Source of the DNA: Geminicoccus roseus DSM 18922
Lineage (GTDB): Bacteria > Pseudomonadota > Alphaproteobacteria > Geminicoccales > Geminicoccaceae
Direction: 5' to 3'
Assembly: GCF_000427665.1 (NCBI RefSeq)
Contig: NZ_KE386572.1
Coordinates: 2,814,196-2,878,195 of the forward strand
DNA: 64,000 bases
Every line of letters starts with the position of its first letter. Within the stretch, counting starts at the first letter, position 1. Shown piece by piece: positions 18,136 through 25,018 of the stretch. The translations under genes and the position numbers were made by a program. The notes beneath the pieces are model-generated. The model had not been told where the DNA came from. It worked only from the letters and a program-made list of their open reading frames with translations, and did not search any database.

Positions 18136-20754
18136 CTAGCTTCTCCCGGCGTGCTCGGTTTGCCAGGCCAGCAGGCCGGTCGCGGCCCGTTCCAGTTCCA
18201 GCTGGAGGCGCTGGACTTCCGCCGGGCCGCGCGCCAGCAGCCGGGCGTCGTCCAGGCCGCGCCAGCCCAGCAGCACGTCGAACAGCGCGCTCGCCCCGAC
18301 ATGGGCGGCGCTGCTGCGCAGGGCATGGGCATGGTCGCGCATGGCGGCGGCATCGCCCTCCGCCACCGCCCGCTCGATCGCGTGGATCAGTTCGCCGGCC
18401 TCGGCGACGAAGGTGTCGATCAGCTCCTCCACGAAGCCGTCGCCATGGTCCAGCGCCGCCAGCCCGTCCAGCTTGCGCCGGTCGAGGGCAGGCCGGCCTT
18501 CGCTGGCGGGGGCCAGCGCCAGGGCCGGGCGGGCCTCGGCGGGCGCGGCGGGCCGTGCCGGCAGGTCCGGCCTTGCCGGCGCAGCCGGTCGTGGAGGCGC
18601 CGCCCTCTGGCCTGATGTGGCGGGATGGACGACGCGCAGGCTGGCGGGGGCCGGGGGTGGACTGGCGGGGGGCTGGGGGCGGACGCGGTTCTCGACCAGG
18701 CGGTCGATCTGGGCCAGCAGGATGGGCGCGTCGATCGGCTTCACGGCATGGCCGGCAAAGCCGACCTGGCGGCATTCCTCGACGGTGGCCTCGGTGACGT
18801 CGGCGGTCAGCGCCAGCACCGGCGGCAGCTCGTCCTCGACAAAGCGCAGCAGCTTGAGCGCCTCGATCCCGCTCATGCCCGGCATGTTCAGGTCCATCAG
18901 CACCAGGTCGAACGCCTCGGCGGCGATCCGGTCGACCGCCTCCTGCCCGGAGCCGACCACCACCACCTGGTGCCCGGCGCTCTCCAGGATCCGCCTGGCC
19001 ACCTGCTGGTTGGTCAAATTGTCCTCGGCCACCAGCAGCCGGGCCGGATGCGCCGCCCGCACCGGCGCCGGGCGGCCGTCGGGCAGGGCCTGGTGCGGCG
19101 CCAGCGCCGCGCGCACCAGCACCGGCAGGTCCCGCTCCAGGTCCGGCGCCGCCAGCGCCGCCAGGGCAGCGTCCGGGACCGGCCGCTCCGGCGGCTGCAC
19201 CAGCACCAGGTCGACGCTGCCCTCGATCCGCCGCGCCACCAGCTGGGCCAGCTCGGCCAGGTCCTCGGCCAGCGGCTCGGCCAGCACCAGCAGCTTGCGG
19301 CCATGGCCCAGGCGCAGCGCCCGCACCGCGCTGGCCAGGTCGCCGGCGGCCATGGCCGCAGCGCCGGCCGCCTCCACCGCCGCCCGGGCCCGCGCCGCCA
19401 GGTCTCCCCGGCCCAGCACCACCACGGTGCCGTGCAGCGGGAAGGACGCCACCGTCGGGGCCGGGGCCGGCGCCAGCGGCAGCACGAAGCCGAACCGGGC
19501 GCCTTCGCCCACCGTACTGGCCAGGGTCAGCCGCCCGCCCATCAGCTCCACCAGCTCCTTGGCGATGGTCAGCCCCAGCCCGGTGCCGCCATAGGCCCGG
19601 TTGGTGGTGTCCTCCGCCTGGGTGAAGCTCTCGAAGATCCGCGCCTGCAGCTCAGGCGGGATGCCGATCCCGGTGTCCTCGACCACGAAGCCGACCCCGG
19701 CCCGGCCGTCCGGCAGCGCCGCCCTGGCCACCCGCAGGGTCACCCCGCCCTGCTCGGTGAACTTCAGCGCGTTGGCGACCAGGTTGGCCAGCACCTGCTG
19801 CAGGGCGGCGACGTCGCCCGACAGATGCGGCGGCACGCTTGGGTCCAGCACCAGGCGCAGCCACAGGCCGCGCGCCTGCGCCTGCGGCTCCAGCATGCCG
19901 CGCAGGACGCCCAACAGCGCGTGCAGGTCGAACGGCTTGGTCACCACCACGAACCGGCCGGCCTCGATCTTGGCCGCGTCCAGCACCGCGTCGACCAGCC
20001 CCAAAATGGTGCCGGCCGCGGTGCGGATCGTGCCGACCATCTCGCGCCGGTCGTCGTCGGCCTCGTCCTGGCGCAGCAGGTCGGACAGGCCGATCACCGC
20101 GTTGAGCGGGGTGCGGAACTCGTGACTCATCACCGCCAGGAACCGGCTCTTGGCCTGGTTGGCGGCCTCGGCGCGGCGGATCGCCTGCTCCAGCTTGCGC
20201 AGCAGCACCGACACGTAGGCCGGCAGCACCACCAGGGCCAGGATCATCGCCACGTCCAACGCCGGCACCTGCCGCCAGTCCGGGTTGAGCAGCACCACCA
20301 GCCCGAACAGCACCAGCGACACCGCCGCCGAGCCGAACAGATAGGGCCGGCCATAGCGAAAGCCGTGGCCGAAGATGATCCACAACAGGATCGGGTAGAA
20401 CGGCGCCGCGGTCATCCCCCCCGCCAGCATCACCGCGTTCACCCCGCCGGTGTCGATCAGCATCCCCAAAACCCGGCGCACCACGCTCACCCCGGGCCAC
20501 ACCAGAATATGCACCAGAACCAGAACCGCCAAAACCAGCGCAACCACGCTGATCCCAAGGCCCAGCAGGAGGAACCGGGCCGGATCGGCATGGGTGGGGG
20601 AGGCGGCCAGGATGTAGAGGGCGATCGCCAGCGCGAACCCGATCCGGATCAAGGCCTGCTCGTGCTCGGTGTCCGGACGCGAGGCCAGGCGCTGGCGGAA
20701 CCTGGCCAGGAGGCCCGGCCGCTCGGCCGGCGGGACCGGTTCAGCCGCGGCCAA
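18136..20754 (-). CDS. rpfC: RpfC-like hybrid sensor histidine kinase (TM input, HisKA, HATPase, REC, HPt)
   Basis: 872-residue hybrid kinase, the probable DSF receptor. The cytoplasmic N-terminal stretch RLASRPDTEHEQ (23-34) matches the juxtamembrane input region of RpfC, followed by about five to six membrane segments (residues 36-190). HisKA has His211 in SHEFRTPLN; the ATPase has N-box LVANALKFTE, G1 EDTGIGIP and G2 GGTGLGLTIAKEL. A degenerate receiver-like segment (440-550) precedes a true receiver with Asp578 and phospho-acceptor Asp621 in LMDLNMPGMSG and Lys672. A Pro/Ala-rich linker (692-755) leads to an HPt domain with His810 in AHALRSSAAHVG. Start is TTG 20754, 27 bases after the stop of the response regulator gene, so both are one operon, convergent to rpfF. 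Autophosphorylation and relay to the neighbour are inferred. Confidence 0.88.
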   Translation of the reverse strand: MAAAEPVPPAERPGLLARFRQRLASRPDTEHEQALIRIGFALAIALYILAASPTHADPARFLLLGLGISVVALVLAVLVLVHILVWPGVSVVRRVLGMLIDTGGVNAVMLAGGMTAAPFYPILLWIIFGHGFRYGRPYLFGSAAVSLVLFGLVVLLNPDWRQVPALDVAMILALVVLPAYVSVLLRKLEQAIRRAEAANQAKSRFLAVMSHEFRTPLNAVIGLSDLLRQDEADDDRREMVGTIRTAAGTILGLVDAVLDAAKIEAGRFVVVTKPFDLHALLGVLRGMLEPQAQARGLWLRLVLDPSVPPHLSGDVAALQQVLANLVANALKFTEQGGVTLRVARAALPDGRAGVGFVVEDTGIGIPPELQARIFESFTQAEDTTNRAYGGTGLGLTIAKELVELMGGRLTLASTVGEGARFGFVLPLAPAPAPTVASFPLHGTVVVLGRGDLAARARAAVEAAGAAAMAAGDLASAVRALRLGHGRKLLVLAEPLAEDLAELAQLVARRIEGSVDLVLVQPPERPVPDAALAALAAPDLERDLPVLVRAALAPHQALPDGRPAPVRAAHPARLLVAEDNLTNQQVARRILESAGHQVVVVGSGQEAVDRIAAEAFDLVLMDLNMPGMSGIEALKLLRFVEDELPPVLALTADVTEATVEECRQVGFAGHAVKPIDAPILLAQIDRLVENRVRPQPPASPPPAPASLRVVHPATSGQRAAPPRPAAPARPDLPARPAAPAEARPALALAPASEGRPALDRRKLDGLAALDHGDGFVEELIDTFVAEAGELIHAIERAVAEGDAAAMRDHAHALRSSAAHVGASALFDVLLGWRGLDDARLLARGPAEVQRLQLELERAATGLLAWQTEHAGRS

Positions 20755-20781
20755 GCCGCATCTTCCCGCAGGTCCGCCGCC

Positions 20782-22929
20782 TCATCCGGGCCATCTCCGG
20801 CCGGCGCCCGGATAAAGGCGCTCGAACTCCTCGGCCGGCATCGGCATGCCGATCAGGTGGCCCTGGATCTGGTCGCAGCCGACCCGCTGCAGGGCGGCAC
20901 GCTGACCCTGGGTCTCCACCCCCTCAGCGAGGACGGTCAGCCCCAGGGTGCGGGCGAGCTCCACGATCATGTGCACGATCCGGCCGGACTGAGCGTCGTT
21001 CTCGATCTCGAGCACGAACTGGCGGTCGATCTTGAGCCGGTGCACCGGCAGGCGCTGCAGATAGGCCAGGGACGAATAGCCGGTGCCGAAATCGTCCAGG
21101 GACAAGGACAGGCCGAGCCCGGACAGAAAGCGCATCGTGGCCATCGCCTGGGTGGTGTTCTCGAACAGCGCATCCTCGGTGATCTCGATGTCGATCCATT
21201 TCGGGTCGATCCCGGTCTCCGCCAGGAGCTGGCCGATCTGCCGCTCCACGCCCTTCTCCCGGAACTGGCCGGGGCTGATGTTGACCGACAGGTTGAAGCC
21301 GCCGATCCCGCGCTCCTGCCAGGCGCCCAGCTGCCGGCAGGCCTGCTGCAGCACCCAGTTCGACAAAGGCGCGATCAGCCCGATATCCTCGGCGACATGC
21401 AGGAACTCGCCCGGGCGCACGATGCCGCGATGCGGGTGGTTCCAGCGCACCAGCGCCTCGACGCCCACCAGCTGCCCGGTGCGCAGGTCCTGCTGGGGCT
21501 GGTAGTAGACCGTGAACTGCCGGGAGGTGAGGGCCTGGCGCAGCTCGCGCTCGAGCTGGATCGTGCGCTTGGCGGTGACGTTCATCTCCTCGGCGAAGAA
21601 CCGCCAGGTGTCGCGCCCGGACTGCTTGGCCCGGTGCATGGCAAGCTCGGCATTGCGCAGCAGCTGGTCCAGGTCATGGGCGTCGGTCGGCCAGACGGTG
21701 ACGCCCATCGAGGCGCTGACGCTGATCTCGCGGTCCTCGATCTGGAACGGCTCGGCGAAGATCTCGCTCAAGCGGCCGCACAGCTCGGCGGCCTCGTCCG
21801 GCCGGCGCAGGCCCGGATGCACCACCAGAAACTCGTCGGAGCGCAGGCGGCCCAGGGTCTCGACCTCCTTCATCCGGCTGCGCAGCCGCCGCGCCAGGGC
21901 CTGGAGCAGGGTGCTGCCGAACGCATCGCCATAGGCGTTGTTGAAGCTCTTGAACCGGTCGATGTCGAGATGCACCACGGCCAGCAGCGTGCCGTCGGCG
22001 CTGGTGCGCCCGATCTCCTGGCTGATCCGCTCCAGGAGCGCGGGGAACGAGGGCAGGCCGGTCAGCGCGTCGACCCGCACCGCCGGCTGGACACCGGCCT
22101 CGGCGCGGAGCAGCCCGTCGATCTCCTGCCAGATGGTCAGCACATGGGCGACCTGGCCGGCCGGATCGGCCAGCGGCGCGCAGGTCAGGAGGATGCGCCG
22201 CGCCGCCTCGCCGGTGCCGACCGCCTCGACCCAGGGATGCTCCGGCGCCTGGCCGGTCTCCAGGACCTTGTCGGCCTGGAGCCGGTGGCGCAGCGCAAAC
22301 TCCTCGCCCAGAAGCTCGTCCAGGCGCGGCAGCCGGCCAGGGCGGTGCGGCGCCTGCGGCAGGTCCAGGCCCATCAGGCGGGCCCAGCTGGCGCTGGCCG
22401 CCACCACCCGGCCGAGCGGATCGGTGACGAAGGCCGGCATCTCCAGCCGCTGGCACAAGGCAGCCGGGTCGAGCAGCAGGGCGGCGCTGCCGCCCTCGCC
22501 GACCAGGCGCTGTTCCAGGTCGGCCGCCCGTTCCGCCAGCAGACGCTGCTGGCGGCGCATGGTCAGCAGGTTCTTGACCCGGGCCCGGAACTCCAGATGG
22601 TCGACCGGGCTCAGCAGGAAGTCGGTGGCCCCGGCCTCCAGGGCCCGGTAGCAGAAGTCGCGGTCCTCGTAGACGGTCACCACGATGATCGGGATCAGCT
22701 CGCAGCCGGCCTGGCCGCGCAGCTGGCGGATCAGCTCCGCCCCGTTCATCCCCGGCATGTTGAAGTCGGTGACCACCAGGTCGGGAACGCTGTCCGCCGT
22801 GATCGAGGCCAGGGCGTCGGTCGGGGAGGCGAAGGCCTGCACCCTCAACCCTTCCTCGACCGACTGGGCGAGCCGGGTCAGAACGTTGCGGTTGGTGACC
22901 CGGTCGTCGATCACCATTATCCTGGCCAT
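20782..22929 (-). CDS. Response regulator with REC-PAS-GGDEF-EAL architecture (c-di-GMP phosphodiesterase type)
   Basis: 715-residue regulator upstream of rpfC in the same operon, in the position that rpfG has in Xanthomonas. The receiver (1-125) has Asp8-Asp9 and phospho-acceptor Asp55 in VTDFNMPGMNG, but serine stands where the conserved Lys is expected (LLSPVD). A PAS-like segment spans about 150-275. The GGDEF domain (285-445) is degenerate: the signature reads RSDEF (363-367), so diguanylate cyclase activity is unlikely, although it may still bind GTP. The EAL domain (455-705) looks complete: EALVRW (491-496), NLSVNISPGQF, IEITEDALF, DDFGTGYSSLAYL, KIDRQFV and EGVET. The predicted output is c-di-GMP hydrolysis controlled by phosphotransfer from RpfC. 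Confidence 0.92.
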   Translation of the reverse strand: MARIMVIDDRVTNRNVLTRLAQSVEEGLRVQAFASPTDALASITADSVPDLVVTDFNMPGMNGAELIRQLRGQAGCELIPIIVVTVYEDRDFCYRALEAGATDFLLSPVDHLEFRARVKNLLTMRRQQRLLAERAADLEQRLVGEGGSAALLLDPAALCQRLEMPAFVTDPLGRVVAASASWARLMGLDLPQAPHRPGRLPRLDELLGEEFALRHRLQADKVLETGQAPEHPWVEAVGTGEAARRILLTCAPLADPAGQVAHVLTIWQEIDGLLRAEAGVQPAVRVDALTGLPSFPALLERISQEIGRTSADGTLLAVVHLDIDRFKSFNNAYGDAFGSTLLQALARRLRSRMKEVETLGRLRSDEFLVVHPGLRRPDEAAELCGRLSEIFAEPFQIEDREISVSASMGVTVWPTDAHDLDQLLRNAELAMHRAKQSGRDTWRFFAEEMNVTAKRTIQLERELRQALTSRQFTVYYQPQQDLRTGQLVGVEALVRWNHPHRGIVRPGEFLHVAEDIGLIAPLSNWVLQQACRQLGAWQERGIGGFNLSVNISPGQFREKGVERQIGQLLAETGIDPKWIDIEITEDALFENTTQAMATMRFLSGLGLSLSLDDFGTGYSSLAYLQRLPVHRLKIDRQFVLEIENDAQSGRIVHMIVELARTLGLTVLAEGVETQGQRAALQRVGCDQIQGHLIGMPMPAEEFERLYPGAGRRWPG

Positions 22930-23177
22930 CCGGCCTCCATGCCGAGACCGGCCGGATCCGCTCCGAGCGGCGGGTAGCGTGCGACGGTGCCGGGCGTCCT
23001 CGGTGGCCGAAGCGCCGCGGAAGGGACGGACATGGGCGACACAACGACCTCTTCCCTGATCCCGCAGATGATGCGGGCGAGAAAAATCAAGTCAATGGAT
23101 AGCCTCACGGTTGAGTACGCTATTGTGACATTTCGCGCATATGGAAGTTCCGGCAGGCCGCCCTGCCGGGCCGGGCG

Positions 23178-23618
23178 GTGCTGGTGACGGCGGACCGGCG
23201 GGACTATCCGCCCAACCCGATCGTCGGCGTGGGGGTGGTCGTCCGGCACCAGGGCAAGGTCCTGCTGATCCGGCGCAGCAAGCCGCCACGGGTCGGGCAA
23301 TGGAGCCTGCCCGGGGGACGCCAGCATCTGGGCGAAACCGTGGAGGAGGCGGCGCGCCGGGAAGTCCAGGAGGAGGCGGGCCTGCCGCTGGGAGCTTGCC
23401 GGCTCCTGACGGTGGTCGACCTGATCGAGCGCGACCCTGACGGCCAGGTGGCCTGGCACTACACGCTGATCGATTTCGTGGCGGACGCGCTGCACGACCA
23501 AGCGGTTGCCGGCGACGACGCTGCGGAAGCGGCCTGGTTCACGCCGGCCGAGGCAGACAAGGCGGTCGCCTGGGCGGAGACCCGGCGGATCCTGGCCATG
23601 GCGCTGGCGGCGGACTGA
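23178..23618 (+). CDS. NUDIX hydrolase
   Basis: Small pyrophosphohydrolase of about 146 residues. The complete Nudix box is visible in GGRQHLGETVEEAARREVQEE near residues 47-67 (G-x5-E-x7-REVxEE), preceded by the usual strand VLLIRRSKPPRVGQWSLPGG. Substrate could be an ADP-sugar, a damaged nucleotide or another nucleoside diphosphate derivative; the sequence does not tell. Start is GTG 23178 or GTG 23184; an upstream ATG at 23141 is in another frame. It is divergent from the rpf operon across about 250 bases and convergent with the XRE regulator gene. Confidence 0.88.
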   Translation: MLVTADRRDYPPNPIVGVGVVVRHQGKVLLIRRSKPPRVGQWSLPGGRQHLGETVEEAARREVQEEAGLPLGACRLLTVVDLIERDPDGQVAWHYTLIDFVADALHDQAVAGDDAAEAAWFTPAEADKAVAWAETRRILAMALAAD

Positions 23619-23667
23619 GCCCCGCTCCCTGCGTCCGGCCCCTGGACGGGGCCGGGAACGGCTGGCG

Positions 23668-24099
23668 TCAGGCTTCCTCGCGCTCGGAGCCGGCCAGGAC
23701 GCGTGCCAGGTTGCACAAGGCGTCCTGGTGCTTGCGGTTGCCGATCGACGAGAAGTTGCGCGCCAGCTCCAGGAGCATGCGCTGCTGCGGCATCAGCTCC
23801 TTGTCCTTGGGCTTGGCGTTCTTGTCGGGCTCGACGTCCTCGAAGAAATAGCTGATCTCGACGCCCAGCGCCTGGGCGATCTGGAACAGGCGGCCGGCGG
23901 AGATGCGGTTGATGCCGGTCTCGTATTTATGCGCCTGCTGGTAGGTCACCCCGATCAGCTCGGCCATCTGCTGCTGGGTGAGGCCCAGCATGATGCGGCG
24001 CTGGCGGATGCGCATCGAAACATAATGGTCGACATCGAGAGCCCGGGACCGGCCGCCGGTCCCGCGGGCGACGACCTTGGTGGTGGCCACCTGATTCAT
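23668..24099 (-). CDS. XRE-family transcriptional regulator (PraR/PhrR-like)
   Basis: 143-residue DNA-binding protein with one Cro/C1-type helix-turn-helix at residues 23-80: LDVDHYVSMRIRQRRIMLGL leads into LTQQQMAELIGVTYQQAHKYE, followed by ISAGRLFQIAQALGVEISYFF. This arrangement, with an acidic linker and a C-terminal helical tail, is that of the small regulators common in alphaproteobacteria; PraR/PhrR of rhizobia, which affects quorum sensing and biofilm genes, is one example. That homology is my recollection of the family, not a search result. ATG 24099 has GGAG upstream; longer in-frame starts lack a site. It stands next to another XRE gene and 0.7 kb from the DSF operon. Confidence 0.86.
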   Translation of the reverse strand: MNQVATTKVVARGTGGRSRALDVDHYVSMRIRQRRIMLGLTQQQMAELIGVTYQQAHKYETGINRISAGRLFQIAQALGVEISYFFEDVEPDKNAKPKDKELMPQQRMLLELARNFSSIGNRKHQDALCNLARVLAGSEREEA

Positions 24100-24240
24100 G
24101 AGGCGAAATCTCCAACCGCGTTCGAGACTCCCTCGGAACCCGGTTCCGTCTCGCGTCCCGATCGATTTCGCTAAAATACCGACAAATTTGCCGGAAGCCA
24201 GCACTTCGATAATTTCTCATCAACCATGATAGCTGGGCTC

Positions 24241-24849
24241 CTAGAGTTCCTCCGCCCGGGCCGTGCCGACGGCCGTGGCCTCCAGCACCCCCAGCACCGG
24301 CCGCGCCTCGGCGACCGCGGCCAGCATCGCGCCGCCGCCGCCGGCCAGGCAGAGCAGCATGGTTTCCGGACGGGGGCCCGGCAGCACCCGGCGCAGCAGC
24401 TCGCGGCCATCGCCCAGGCGCACCAGGGCATCGCGGCCGGCCACCTCGGCCGGATCGACCGGGTCGGCTGCCACCAGCGCCAGCTGGCCGGCCCGATAGA
24501 ACGGAGCGTTGCTGTTGTCCTCGACCAGCCAGGCCTGGAGCCGTTCAACCCGCAGGGAAAACGGCGGAAGCGGCGTCGCCAGCGGCGAGCCGATGCCACC
24601 GGCACCGATCCGGCCGGCTGCGGTCAGCGCCGGGCGGTCCGGACTGCGGCCGAACCAAAGATATTCCGGGGTGGTCTCAAGCAGCTCGGCGATCCGGTCG
24701 ACCACCTCGCGCGGCGGGGCATACTCGTCGCGCTCATAGGGACCGATCGTGGTGGGGTGGCGCCGGATCAGCCGGGCCAGCTCCACCTGGGACAAGCCCT
24801 TGGCAGAGCGCAGCGCCCGCAGGCGCGTGCCAAAGCTGTCGCCGATCAT
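24241..24849 (-). CDS. XRE-family regulator with C-terminal S24/LexA-like fold
   Basis: 202-residue protein: N-terminal helix-turn-helix (residues 5-60; LRALRSAKGLSQVELARLI, then TTIGPYERDEYAPP and IAELLETTPEYLWFG), then a flexible linker and a C-terminal region (80-200) that looks like the S24 peptidase/LexA dimerisation fold of CI-type repressors, with RAGQLALVAADPVDPAEVAGRDAL and RELLRRVLPG. I cannot point to a confident Ser-Lys catalytic pair, so self-cleavage is uncertain. ATG 24849 follows GGGAGGG closely; a GTG at 24879 would add ten residues. No prophage genes are nearby. Targets unknown. Confidence 0.78.
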   Translation of the reverse strand: MIGDSFGTRLRALRSAKGLSQVELARLIRRHPTTIGPYERDEYAPPREVVDRIAELLETTPEYLWFGRSPDRPALTAAGRIGAGGIGSPLATPLPPFSLRVERLQAWLVEDNSNAPFYRAGQLALVAADPVDPAEVAGRDALVRLGDGRELLRRVLPGPRPETMLLCLAGGGGAMLAAVAEARPVLGVLEATAVGTARAEEL

Positions 24850-25018
24850 CCTGCCCTCCCGAACTACACCCCGGTCCACCTGCGGTTCATCGACTAGGGT
24901 GAATATCTCAGTTCATCGAGAAAAACTATATCATCCTCGGGTTGTTGGGAGCCACTGGGAGTGCGGCGATGTTCCGGGAAGGGCGGACGTGGAGGTTGTA
25001 GCGCCCGATCAAGCCGGC

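Noticed and set aside
18625-22977. Plus-strand open frame of 1450 codons opposite rpfC and the EAL gene
   Set aside because: It is antisense to two genes with clear domains, its product is a Gln/His/Arg-rich chance translation, and it has no ribosome binding site.
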